A stretch of 7,541 nucleotides of DNA from Bacteroidota bacterium. GTDB lineage: Bacteria > Bacteroidota > Bacteroidia > Chitinophagales > Chitinophagaceae. The translations under genes and the position numbers were made by a program. The stretch is from NCBI GenBank assembly GCA_947441205.1, contig CANETM010000073.1:1-7541 (forward strand), given 5' to 3'. The notes under the pieces were generated by a model. That model did no database searches, was not told where the DNA came from, and was given only the letters and a program-made list of their open reading frames with translations. Numbering within the stretch: the first letter of the stretch is position 1; each line of letters starts with the position of its first letter. Of the stretch, positions 1-6,775 are shown one piece after another.

Positions 1-13
1 ATTTTACGCCCAT
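1..13 (-). CDS. nuoF: Start of nuoF, NADH-quinone oxidoreductase subunit F (partial, 4 codons)
   Basis: Reading the minus strand, an ATG follows the nuoE stop codon after 26 nt and opens a frame M-G-V-K before the window ends. In the standard nuo order the gene after nuoE is nuoF, the FMN- and NADH-binding subunit of complex I. The 24-59 nt spacers between the other genes here fit that arrangement. Only four codons are visible, so the assignment comes from gene order and a short initiator reading, not from any domain. It could be an unrelated gene, but that is unlikely in an otherwise canonical operon. Confidence 0.55.
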
Positions 14-39
14 TTTAATATATTTAATGTAGGTCTTTA

Positions 40-540
40 TTAATTGTTAGAAGCTTGGATTCTATATTCTGCAATAATGCTATCCACTTTTTCTTTGGTC
101 AAATGTTCTTTATAAATTTTTCCAACCTGCATCATGGGTGCATAACCACAAGCACCTAAACATTCCACCAATTTCAACGTGAACATTCCATCCTTAGTTG
201 TTTCACCTGGTTTGATGTCCAATGTTTTTTTAATGTAGTCAATAATATTATCGGAACCACTCACCATACAAGGTCCTGTTTGACAAACTTCAAATACAAA
301 TTTGCCAACTGGCTTTAAATTATACATGCTATAAAAAGTAGCCACTTCATAAACCTCAATAGGTTCAATGTTTAATATACTAGCCACATAATCCATTGTC
401 TCTGTAGACAACCAACCACCAAAACTATCTTGTGCTAAATGCAGCGCAGGAAGCAATGCACTTTTTTGTTTCCCCTCGGGGTAACGCGCCACCAAGCGTT
501 TAAACTCGGTCATTTGTGTATCATTAAAAGTAGTAGCCAT
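40..540 (-). CDS. nuoE: NADH-quinone oxidoreductase subunit E (24 kDa-type, 2Fe-2S)
   Basis: This is the 24 kDa-type subunit of the peripheral arm of complex I. It works with NuoF at the NADH-oxidising end and carries the N1a 2Fe-2S cluster. The protein is 166 residues, usual for the family. It shows an N-terminal helical part (PEGKQKSALLPALHLAQD, residues 21-38) and a thioredoxin-like C-terminal half. The four cluster ligands are in the expected pattern: C86 and C91 (CQTGPC) and C127 and C131 (CLGAC, followed by GYAPMMQV). The conserved EVATFYSMY stretch is at residues 65-73. It follows nuoD by 59 nt, the longest spacer in the operon, and precedes nuoF. No Shine-Dalgarno is seen; the leader just before the ATG is A/T-rich with a short AAAGAAAG purine stretch. 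The gene looks intact. Confidence 0.97.
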   Translation of the reverse strand: MATTFNDTQMTEFKRLVARYPEGKQKSALLPALHLAQDSFGGWLSTETMDYVASILNIEPIEVYEVATFYSMYNLKPVGKFVFEVCQTGPCMVSGSDNIIDYIKKTLDIKPGETTKDGMFTLKLVECLGACGYAPMMQVGKIYKEHLTKEKVDSIIAEYRIQASNN

Positions 541-599
541 ATATAAAACTTTCTTTTTTCAAAATGCTTATTAATTCTAATTCATTTCAACCAACTTAT

Positions 600-1826
600 C
601 TATGCATCCAACTCTCCAGCAATCAAATTCAAACTACTCATGGTAACGACTGCATCACTTAACATACCTCCCGTAATTAACTCAGGATAAGCTTGATAAT
701 AAATGAAACAAGGACGACGGAAATGCAAACGGAAAGGTGTACGTCCACCATCACTAATTAAATAAAAACCAAGCTCACCGTTTCCACCTTCCACTGGACT
801 ATAAATTTGACCCTTTGGTAAATTCACTTCACCCATAATAATTTTAAAATGCCATATTAAAGCTTCCATGTTATTATACACATCCTCTTTTTTAGGAAGA
901 TAGTATTCAGGAACATCAGCATGAAAAATTTCAGCTTCAGCACCTTTAAATGATTGTACTTTTTCGTAGGCTTGTCTAATAATGGAAATACTTTGCCACA
1001 TTTCCGCATTACGAACTAAGAAACGATCATAGTTATCACCTGTTGTTCCAACGGGTACCGTAAAATCAAGATCCTGATAACTACTGTAAGGATTCGCTAC
1101 ACGCACGTCATAATCAACACCTGCAGCACGTAAATTTGGACCCGTAAATCCATAATTCATTGCACGCTCAGCACTAATGCCACCAGTACCCTGCGTACGC
1201 TCCATAAAAATTCGGTTACGTGTAAATAAGCTTTCAAACTCTTTTAACACCTTTGGATATTCATTTAAGAATTTCTCGATTTTCGTAAACGCTGTATTTG
1301 TGAAATTCCTTTCAAAACCGCCAATACGCCCAATATTAGTAGTAAGACGGGACCCGCATACTTCTTCATATATTTCATAAATTAATTCTCTGTATTGCAT
1401 TACATATAAAAAACCTGTATAAGCACCTGTATCCACACCCACAATGGAGTTGCAAATTAAATGATCCGATATACGTGCTAGCTCCATGATTATGATACGC
1501 AAGTAGTCAACACGCTTTGGTGTTTCTACTTTTAAAAAACGTTCACATGCAATATGCCAACCCATATTATTAATAGGACTACTACAATAATTTAAACGGT
1601 CAGTTATAGGCGTAATTTGATATAAATTTCGGCGCTCTGCTAATTTTTCAAATGCACGATGAATAAAACCTACTGTCTGCTCGGTTGATACAACACGTTC
1701 ACCATCAATTTCCATGATATTTTGAAATACTCCGTGTGTAGCAGGGTGAGTGGGACCAAAATTTAAGGTTGTGGTCGTTTTTTCAATTGAACCTTCTGGT
1801 AAGGTGATATTATGTTGTGCTTCCAT
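600..1826 (-). CDS. nuoD: NADH-quinone oxidoreductase subunit D (49 kDa-type)
   Basis: This is the 49 kDa-type subunit, which with NuoB forms the quinone-binding pocket at the junction of the peripheral arm and membrane. It is 408 residues, normal for a free-standing NuoD. Near the N-terminus is LNFGPTHPATHGV (residues 21-33), containing the loop histidine (H31) that in structures of the family lies at the quinone headgroup. The matching tyrosine is probably Y80 in DRLNY. Other family landmarks are GFIHRAFEKLAERR (53-66) and GELGFYLISDGG near residue 350, then a C-terminal end in IAGELDA, where many homologues have a GEVDR-like ending. It is not fused to NuoC, which ends 38 nt upstream. The ATG at 1826 was chosen because the conserved block begins about 20 residues later, which suits the family. 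Confidence 0.98.
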   Translation of the reverse strand: MEAQHNITLPEGSIEKTTTTLNFGPTHPATHGVFQNIMEIDGERVVSTEQTVGFIHRAFEKLAERRNLYQITPITDRLNYCSSPINNMGWHIACERFLKVETPKRVDYLRIIIMELARISDHLICNSIVGVDTGAYTGFLYVMQYRELIYEIYEEVCGSRLTTNIGRIGGFERNFTNTAFTKIEKFLNEYPKVLKEFESLFTRNRIFMERTQGTGGISAERAMNYGFTGPNLRAAGVDYDVRVANPYSSYQDLDFTVPVGTTGDNYDRFLVRNAEMWQSISIIRQAYEKVQSFKGAEAEIFHADVPEYYLPKKEDVYNNMEALIWHFKIIMGEVNLPKGQIYSPVEGGNGELGFYLISDGGRTPFRLHFRRPCFIYYQAYPELITGGMLSDAVVTMSSLNLIAGELDA

Positions 1827-1864
1827 ATAGTATGCGTTGCCTTGTTCTAAATTTATTGTTTTGT

Positions 1865-2365
1865 TTACCCTCTTCCAAACATTTCATCGTCTTTGTCAAT
1901 TCGAGTTTGATCCTCCAGCGGAAATTCTTTTCTCATTGGGAAATAATCCATTTCGTCAACATTTAGTATGCGTTTTAAATTTGGATGGCCTACAAAATTG
2001 ATTCCAAAAAAATCATATGTCTCGCGTTCCATCCAATTAGCTGCTTCAAATATTTTTGTCGCAGTAAAAACATCAGGCTGTTGAACTGGAACTGCAACTG
2101 AATATCTACAACGAATGTTTTCAACAAAATTATGCAAGTGATAAACCACCACTAATTCACCGCCCTCATTTTCTGGATAATTAACGCCACATAAATCCGT
2201 TAAAAAAGTAAAGCCTAATTCATCGTATAAAAATTGAATCACTTTTAAATTAAGTGATGCTGGTGATTCAAATGAAAGTATTCCAGAATCAGTTGAAAAA
2301 GAAGTTACTTGTTCTGCAAATTTCGCCTCCAGTTGCGATTGAATTATTTCGTTGTTTAAAGCCAT
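1865..2365 (-). CDS. nuoC: NADH-quinone oxidoreductase subunit C (30 kDa-type)
   Basis: This is the 30 kDa-type structural subunit of the complex I connecting module, which packs against NuoD and carries no cofactor. It is 166 residues. The family signature is clear: ERETYDFFGINFVGHPNLKR (residues 113-132), followed by the MRKEFPLE block (144-151). The N-terminal half (residues 40-90) has the weakly conserved alpha/beta part with VVYHLHNF and RCRYSVAVPV. The gene lies 29 nt after nuoB and 38 nt before nuoD on the same strand. The protein is a little shorter than many proteobacterial NuoC proteins because it stops soon after the RKEFPLE motif (EDQTRIDKDDEMFGRG). This ending looks natural, as there is no frameshift or interrupted reading frame. 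Confidence 0.96.
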   Translation of the reverse strand: MALNNEIIQSQLEAKFAEQVTSFSTDSGILSFESPASLNLKVIQFLYDELGFTFLTDLCGVNYPENEGGELVVVYHLHNFVENIRCRYSVAVPVQQPDVFTATKIFEAANWMERETYDFFGINFVGHPNLKRILNVDEMDYFPMRKEFPLEDQTRIDKDDEMFGRG

Positions 2366-2394
2366 ATTATTTGAATAAATAAATTGATAATTGA

Positions 2395-2982
2395 CTATTG
2401 AATACCATAGCTATTTAGTAAATCTTTGTATTGATCGCTGTTACGACGACGAATACTTTCTTGTCCAACCAGGTCTTGTATTTTCATAAATCCATCGATG
2501 ATGGCCTCAGGTCGTGGAGGACATCCTGGAACATATACGTCCACTGGAATTACTTGGTCTATTCCTTGTAGCACACTGTAAGTATCAAAAATTCCACCAC
2601 TTGAAGCACAAGCTCCAACTGCTATAACCCAACGTGGCTCTGCCATTTGCAAATATACCTGTCTTAAAACGGGTGCCATTTTTTTTGCGATGGTACCCAT
2701 TACCATTAATAAATCACATTGACGTGGTGAGAAACCAACTCGCTCGGAACCAAAACGAGATAAGTCATAATGCGAAGCCATCGTAGCCATAAATTCGATA
2801 CCACAACATGAGGTTGCAAAAGGCAAAGGCCATAATGAATTTTTTCTTGCCAATCCTACTACCGAACTTAATTGTGTAGCAAAAAAGCCATCACCACCAA
2901 TCCCATCTGGAGCTGGTGCCATTGAAATTGCGTCTGCAATTTCAGCTTCTTTTGGATGTATGTTAAATCTAACTGGACGCAT
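2395..2982 (-). CDS. nuoB: NADH-quinone oxidoreductase subunit B (PSST-type, N2 cluster)
   Basis: This subunit holds the terminal 4Fe-4S cluster N2, which passes electrons to quinone. It is 195 residues. The four cluster ligands are all present: the tandem pair C59-C60 in TSCCGIEFMA, C125 in VGACASSGG and C154 in VPGCPPRPE. Between them lies the very conserved RFGSERVGFSPRQCDLLMV region (76-94). The N-terminal ~45 residues and the last ~30, with a basic RRR run (178-180), are the variable ends usual in this family. It sits 24 nt after nuoA and 29 nt before nuoC, so co-transcription is almost certain. The leader is A/T-rich with no Shine-Dalgarno, as in many Bacteroidota genes. Confidence 0.98.
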   Translation of the reverse strand: MRPVRFNIHPKEAEIADAISMAPAPDGIGGDGFFATQLSSVVGLARKNSLWPLPFATSCCGIEFMATMASHYDLSRFGSERVGFSPRQCDLLMVMGTIAKKMAPVLRQVYLQMAEPRWVIAVGACASSGGIFDTYSVLQGIDQVIPVDVYVPGCPPRPEAIIDGFMKIQDLVGQESIRRRNSDQYKDLLNSYGIQ

Positions 2983-3006
2983 AAAAAAACTTTTTATTTT
3001 TATAAT

Positions 3007-3405
3007 TTAATCTTCCCACTTAAGGGCTCCTTTCTTGATGATATAAATAAAGCCAACCAAGAAAAATGCAACAAATAAAACCACTTCGCCTAAGCCACTC
3101 CATCCTAAACTTTTGAAGTTAACTGCATAGGGATAAAAGAAAATAACTTCTACATCAAATAGAACAAATAAAATGGCAATCAAAAAATACTTAATGGCCA
3201 TTGGAGACCTTGCATCACCATGCGATAAAATACCACTCGTAAAAGTGGCTAATTTGTCGTCCGTTTTACGTTTAGGACCGACTAAACTGGATACTAAAAT
3301 CATAAAAGCTACAAATCCACCGGCGAATATAAGTTGTAAGGCAATTGGCAGGTAATTAGCAGCATTATTTGTTTCATTTACGGACAATAATTGCATCAAA
3401 TTCAT
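3007..3405 (-). CDS. nuoA: NADH-quinone oxidoreductase subunit A (ND3-type)
   Basis: This is the ND3-type inner-membrane subunit, first gene of the operon. It is 132 residues with three predicted membrane helices at about 19-42, 70-94 and 105-124. The diagnostic block AIKYFLIAILFVLFDVEVIF (residues 70-89) includes the acidic FDVE (D84, E86) of helix 2. The long loop between helices 1 and 2 contacts NuoB and NuoD near the quinone site. Where most relatives have YECG in this loop, the protein reads FTSG (residues 55-58), so the loop cysteine is replaced by S57. The rest of the loop (GDARSPMAIKYF) is conserved. An in-frame ATG three codons downstream is an alternative start, but makes little difference. 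A promoter-like box lies 20-27 nt upstream. Confidence 0.97.
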   Translation of the reverse strand: MNLMQLLSVNETNNAANYLPIALQLIFAGGFVAFMILVSSLVGPKRKTDDKLATFTSGILSHGDARSPMAIKYFLIAILFVLFDVEVIFFYPYAVNFKSLGWSGLGEVVLFVAFFLVGFIYIIKKGALKWED

Positions 3406-3424
3406 ACAATTGGTTTAGATGCCG

Positions 3425-3432
3425 CAAAAATA
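3425..3432 (-). promoter_or_regulatory. Probable -7 box of the nuo operon promoter
   Basis: On the minus strand this reads TATTTTTG, a full match to the Bacteroidota -7 consensus TAnnTTTG used by the primary sigma factor. It lies between the upstream terminator hairpin and the nuoA start codon, the only place the operon promoter can be if the terminator works. It would give a transcript start near 3418 and a short leader of about 10-15 nt. No convincing TTTG -33 element is seen at the usual 19-21 nt spacing, only a weak TTAGTG, so the call rests on the -7 box and position. Confidence 0.45.
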
Positions 3433-3455
3433 CACAAAGGATAGCACCTAGCACT

Positions 3456-3486
3456 AAAAAACTCCCCTTAAAAGAGGAGTTTTTTT
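3456..3486. terminator. Bidirectional rho-independent terminator between the TPR gene and nuoA
   Basis: A 10-bp perfect inverted repeat (AAAAAACTCC at 3456-3465 and GGAGTTTTTT at 3476-3485) encloses a 10-nt loop, with seven T residues on the plus strand and six on the minus strand. Its functional direction is minus: it lies about 50 nt downstream of the TPR gene stop and upstream of nuoA, so it should end the TPR transcript and insulate the nuo operon. Nothing converges on it from the plus strand, so its symmetric form may be incidental. Confidence 0.85.
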
Positions 3487-3534
3487 AAAAAATTTTAATC
3501 TGTAGAATGGAATCCCAAAAAAGGGGTAAAAAGC

Positions 3535-5322
3535 TTAATTTTTCTTAGGAATAGCTGGTTTAGCATTTGTTGAATCAGTAGCTGCCTTTTCAGGTGCTAT
3601 TTTTGACCCTTTTGCATCACCCATTTTCTTAAGAATTTCAATATTTTTAGCAAATTGAGCTTTAGCCTGCGTTGTAGTAGGATCATTAGGTACTAATTCC
3701 AATACCTTATCACACATTAAAACGGCATTTTCATAATCTTTAGTTTCATTGTAATATCCAATTAAAGTGTAATAGTTATTAATCAATGCTTGCTTATTTT
3801 TCTCAGTATCTTTTACTAAAAAGGTGTTTTGAAGGTTGATTGCCTCGAATAAAATACCCAAGTTGTTGGCTGTATCTAATAATCTCGCAGCTCTCACATT
3901 GTATAAGTACCCATTTTGTCTATCTGGGAATGCCGCAATATATTCTTTTGAATATGCAGCAGCACTAGCCCCGTCCTTTGCATTAAGGGCAATAATAGCT
4001 GTTTTGTAATAGTAAGTTTCATCTTTCACGCCCCTAACCGCTGCGTATTTCGCATACCATATAGCTGCATCTGAATACAAGCTAGCTTTTTCAAACATTT
4101 CATACCCTAACTTATATAGTTTTTGAGCATTTTCTTTGTTATTTGGTTCAGCAGCAATGGCTTTCTCTAAAATAGAAGCTACGGCAGTTTCATTACCAGC
4201 GAATTTTGACATTACTTTCACAGCTAAAACATAATCGTTTGGTAAAATCTTGTCAGTAGGATTGTTGTTTATGAACTGCTCAATGTATTTTTTAGCTAAA
4301 ACAGAGTCCCCTTTACGGTCATAGTTATAAGCTAATAATACAGCGATTCTTGGATAAGTTTCAACGCCAATAGCAGCTTCTAGGGCCTTGGCTTTAGTTA
4401 AAGAAGCATCATATTGCGCTACTTGGAATAAATAGTCAGCATATAAGTAATCAAAAGCTGGATCCTTATCAGCATATTGTAAGAATAGGTCTAAATTCTT
4501 TCTTGCCTTTGTCGTATCAATTGATGCGAAATAAGTATAAAGTGATACGTAAACAGGAGATATGGCAGGATCAATAGCAAGGGCTTTATTATAGTTTTCT
4601 TCAAAAATTTCCTTATTGCTTTGACTTTGATAAATTTTGCCAATTCTATAATAAGCGTATGCATTTTTTGCATCACGATCAATCGCTTTAGTGAATGCAC
4701 TAACAGCCTCACCTCCATTTTCGCCACCTAATTTCAAATAATTAATACCTAGGTTTAAAAATAAATTTGGGTTGATAGTTGCTTCTTCGTAGCTAGAAAT
4801 AACTTCTTTTAATTTATCAATTGCAAATTGATGATCCCCAATATTCATAGGAAGCTCTGCATATACTCGTCCAATAGCATTGATGATATCTGGATTGTTT
4901 TTGTTTCTATTTTTTCCTTTTTCAATTTTAGAACTTGTGATTGCTAACTCTAAATTATTTTTTACCAAAGCTGCATCTGCACCTTCTAATGACTGTATAT
5001 GCGCCATTCCTACCAATAACCAAGCATCATTACCTTTTGCCTGTAAAGCTTGCTGGTAAAGGGCTTTCGTTTTTTGTATGAATTCAGGAGTTGGGACACC
5101 ATTGTAGTTTTGAGCAAGTAGAGCTTGACCATACCAAAAGGTTGTCTCTGGGTCATTTGGATTTTTATCCAATGCACTTTTGAAAAAATCAAGTGCTGAC
5201 TTATTTTTCTCATAATTCAACAATTTCAAACCATCAGCTAATGGAGATGGTGCAACTTGTGCTTTTAATCCAGTCGCTATTAAGGCAACACTCATCATCA
5301 ATAAAACCAATTTTTTCATCAT
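3535..5322 (-). CDS. Exported tetratricopeptide-repeat protein, function unknown
   Basis: A 595-residue exported protein. An N-terminal signal peptide (MMKKLVLLMMSVALIATGLK) is probably cleaved near A21-Q22, placing it in the periplasm; there is no lipobox cysteine. The mature part is almost all helical repeat. TPR-like units can be read at about 28-70, 184-218, 221-252, 289-318, 324-354, 401-430, 434-463 and 513-548, with typical endings such as ALDKNPNDPE, ALAIDPAISP and VLELVPNDPT. The last ~30 residues form a Lys/Ala/Pro-rich, probably disordered tail. No catalytic domain is seen, so it is likely a scaffold or partner-binding protein. The start has two adjacent ATG codons and either could be used. 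It follows the PstS-like gene by 194 nt on the same strand, and the pairing suggests a shared role. What it binds cannot be told from sequence. Confidence 0.9.
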   Translation of the reverse strand: MMKKLVLLMMSVALIATGLKAQVAPSPLADGLKLLNYEKNKSALDFFKSALDKNPNDPETTFWYGQALLAQNYNGVPTPEFIQKTKALYQQALQAKGNDAWLLVGMAHIQSLEGADAALVKNNLELAITSSKIEKGKNRNKNNPDIINAIGRVYAELPMNIGDHQFAIDKLKEVISSYEEATINPNLFLNLGINYLKLGGENGGEAVSAFTKAIDRDAKNAYAYYRIGKIYQSQSNKEIFEENYNKALAIDPAISPVYVSLYTYFASIDTTKARKNLDLFLQYADKDPAFDYLYADYLFQVAQYDASLTKAKALEAAIGVETYPRIAVLLAYNYDRKGDSVLAKKYIEQFINNNPTDKILPNDYVLAVKVMSKFAGNETAVASILEKAIAAEPNNKENAQKLYKLGYEMFEKASLYSDAAIWYAKYAAVRGVKDETYYYKTAIIALNAKDGASAAAYSKEYIAAFPDRQNGYLYNVRAARLLDTANNLGILFEAINLQNTFLVKDTEKNKQALINNYYTLIGYYNETKDYENAVLMCDKVLELVPNDPTTTQAKAQFAKNIEILKKMGDAKGSKIAPEKAATDSTNAKPAIPKKN

Positions 5323-5516
5323 TTCCGTTTTTTACTTTTTAAAATAGCTACTGTCCTTTGTAAAATCTAAAATATATATTTTTCATTTGAAAAGGCTAAT
5401 TCAATCTTAATAAAATTGTTAACTTTTTTAAGGACTCTAAAAATATTAATTTTTTTTCAAGAAATGATTTTAATTTTTACAAAAACAACTAAAATCTGTT
5501 AGTATTGAGTTAAGCC
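5323..5516. other. AT-rich spacer between the PstS-like and TPR genes
   Basis: This 194-nt stretch is very rich in A and T and has no open frame of note. I looked on the minus strand for a TAnnTTTG promoter box for the TPR gene and found none. I also looked for a terminator for the PstS-like gene and found only a weak 5-bp hairpin (5488-5503) followed by a TGTTTTTG run. The spacer is long enough to hold a promoter, so whether the TPR gene is read with its upstream neighbours is undecided. An AAAGGA-like sequence near 5359-5364 is too far from the start codon to be its ribosome binding site. Confidence 0.5.
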
Positions 5517-6416
5517 TTATTTCATTGAACTGTTACGTTTTTGAAAGCTCATCTTTCCAGGTACCAAAAATGACCTTCTAAATATTAACTGTCCGCGCTC
5601 CAAACTCATAAAATTCAACAAACCCGAGCCTAAACCGGGAGCATTTTCCTTTAATATGTAATATATGGGGAGTGACATGGAATATTCTCCCCTGCTAATA
5701 GTGGACTGTGAAGGTTGCGCATACAATCCCTTTTCAGCACATAATGTACACTCCAATAAGGCCGTTTTTACCTGTTTTCTGGCTTCAACTTGATTCACAT
5801 TATATTTATCTCCAATCCAATTCAAGGCTACAAATCCAATCGCATTAGGATGTGATTTAATATATTCTATCACTGCATTACTGCCATCAGTCGACATTAC
5901 ATTTTTCCCAAAAGGCTTTTCCTTGGTTAAACTGTCTTTTAAAAACCTAACCACACCTGTCAAGTTACTACCATCCATTACTACTTGTTTTGAATTTTCG
6001 CCCGCTAAAATATTACGCAATTCATTCAAAGAATAAAGTGAGTCTGGTGCATTTTTATTGATTAAAATGGCCACCGCATCATAAGCTAAAATCCCAAAAG
6101 TGGGTGTAAAAGCCAACTTGTTTTTATAAGCCCCTTCTTCCTGTTTTGTTAGTCCCCTTGTTATAAAAATCATTCTAGTGCTATCTGATTGAAAGTCCTT
6201 TAAACACTCAATCTCAGACTTATATTCAATTAATATATTTGCTTCAGGATAGCTTGATTTAAACACTTTGATTTGCTCTTCCAAAACAGGCTTAAAAATT
6301 TCTTCGGCTGAAACATGAATGGTTCCTGATGAAGTTGTGTCACTTGAAACATTTTGATTGCTTTGACAAGCACTGATTAAACATATGATGCCAAAAATAA
6401 AAAGACCTTTTCTCAT
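5517..6416 (-). CDS. PstS-like substrate-binding lipoprotein
   Basis: A 299-residue protein of the PstS/PBP-like phosphate-binding fold. It starts with a lipoprotein signal ending in the lipobox I14-S15-A16-C17, so C17 should be lipidated and the protein membrane-anchored outside the cytoplasm. Family features are GTIHVSAEEIFKPVLEEQI (31-49), the FITRGLTKQE motif (84-93, like the SRPLT..E of PstS), the probable ligand loop MDGSNLTGVVRFLKD (147-161), NAIGFVALNW (191-200) and a closing FMSLERGQLIFRRSFLVPG (269-287). No pstC, pstA or pstB is adjacent, so a role as the usual ABC-transporter receptor is doubtful; the ligand may be phosphate or another anion. Besides C17 the mature part has C71, C223 and C226. 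It begins 38 nt after the small membrane-protein gene, suggesting one transcript. I would not use the symbol pstS without ligand evidence. Confidence 0.85.
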   Translation of the reverse strand: MRKGLFIFGIICLISACQSNQNVSSDTTSSGTIHVSAEEIFKPVLEEQIKVFKSSYPEANILIEYKSEIECLKDFQSDSTRMIFITRGLTKQEEGAYKNKLAFTPTFGILAYDAVAILINKNAPDSLYSLNELRNILAGENSKQVVMDGSNLTGVVRFLKDSLTKEKPFGKNVMSTDGSNAVIEYIKSHPNAIGFVALNWIGDKYNVNQVEARKQVKTALLECTLCAEKGLYAQPSQSTISRGEYSMSLPIYYILKENAPGLGSGLLNFMSLERGQLIFRRSFLVPGKMSFQKRNSSMK

Positions 6417-6454
6417 GATACTGTAATTAATAATGATTTCGAAAATGGAGAGAA

Positions 6455-6694
6455 CTAATAATCGGTTTGGAATCCTCTATAAAGTCTAAAACCTCCATAT
6501 AAAAGGCACATACAACCAAAAATAATACGCCATTCATTGTCCAAATTAATAATCTGGTCCAAATGAATATATTTTGCAAAGAACATGACAAACCCACACC
6601 CTAAAATCAAGGCTGCCATTGTAAAATCATAAATACTTCTAAAAATTCGATATGTTTTTTCAGAGCGCGCGCGGCCTGGATTCATTTCAGACAT
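6455..6694 (-). CDS. Small two-helix membrane protein, function unknown
   Basis: A 79-residue protein with no recognised enzymatic domain. It has a short basic cytoplasmic-type N-terminus (GRARSEKTYRIFRS, 7-20), a first hydrophobic helix at about 21-43 (IYDFTMAALILGCGFVMFFA), a polar link with LDQIINLDNEWR, and a second helix at about 55-72, ending in the aromatic/basic FRLYRGFQTDY. The composition, a codon pattern like its neighbours, and tight spacing (38 nt) to the lipoprotein gene all argue that it is real. It is the first gene of this minus-strand unit, divergent from hisS. From memory, similar small proteins occur beside PstS-like and TonB/ExbD-type genes in Bacteroidota, but I cannot check this here. 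A second in-frame ATG at codon 4 is another possible start. Confidence 0.8.
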   Translation of the reverse strand: MSEMNPGRARSEKTYRIFRSIYDFTMAALILGCGFVMFFAKYIHLDQIINLDNEWRIIFGCMCLLYGGFRLYRGFQTDY

Positions 6695-6714
6695 ACTATT
6701 TATTATTTTAGTGG

Positions 6715-6722
6715 CAAATTAA
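6715..6722 (-). promoter_or_regulatory. Possible -7 box for the small-protein/PstS-like unit
   Basis: The minus strand reads TTAATTTG here, seven of eight positions matching the Bacteroidota TAnnTTTG consensus. It lies 20 nt before the start codon of the 79-residue protein, about the same placement as the better box before nuoA. No -33 TTTG is seen at the expected spacing, so this is weak and could be chance in AT-rich DNA. Confidence 0.25.
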
Positions 6723-6750
6723 TCAATTATATAGGATGAATTTAAAAATT

Positions 6751-6758
6751 TATCTTTA
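6751..6758 (+). promoter_or_regulatory. Possible -7 box for hisS
   Basis: The plus strand reads TATCTTTA, seven of eight positions matching TAnnTTTG, 17 nt before the hisS ATG. It would give a short leader of about 10 nt. There is no clear -33 element. Together with the box on the other strand it would make the 81-nt gap 6695-6775 a divergent promoter region, which some promoter must occupy unless transcription starts inside a coding region. Confidence 0.25.
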
Positions 6759-6775
6759 CGGTCAAATTCGACAGC

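Noticed and set aside
1177..1380. Open frame of 67 codons on the plus strand inside nuoD
   Set aside because: It lies antisense to a strongly conserved gene and its translation resembles no domain; it is a by-product of nuoD codon use.
3173..3355. Open frame of 60 codons on the plus strand inside nuoA
   Set aside because: It is antisense to the conserved helix and loop region of NuoA, with no leader or domain support.
4491..5213. Two short minus-strand frames (4491-4727 and 5010-5213) inside the TPR gene
   Set aside because: They are alternate frames of the same strand as a long, clearly real repeat protein; their Lys/Ile/Leu-rich products look like out-of-frame AT-rich sequence.
3535..5322. 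Repeated DNA or duplication within the TPR gene
   Set aside because: The repetition is at the level of the protein helical pattern; I see no near-identical nucleotide repeats.
5439..5457. A/T-only inverted repeat (aaaaatattaattttttt) in the 194-nt spacer
   Set aside because: A stem without G/C pairs would be unstable; this is expected by chance in such AT-rich sequence.
5488..5503. Weak hairpin (ACTAA/TTAGT) just downstream of the PstS-like gene
   Set aside because: The stem is only 5 bp with a single G-C pair and the T-run is interrupted, so it was not listed as a terminator.
6663..6674. GC-rich alternating run (gagcgcgcgcgg) in otherwise AT-rich DNA
   Set aside because: It encodes the G-R-A-R basic stretch at the N-terminus of the small membrane protein, and is too short to claim a Z-DNA or regulatory role.
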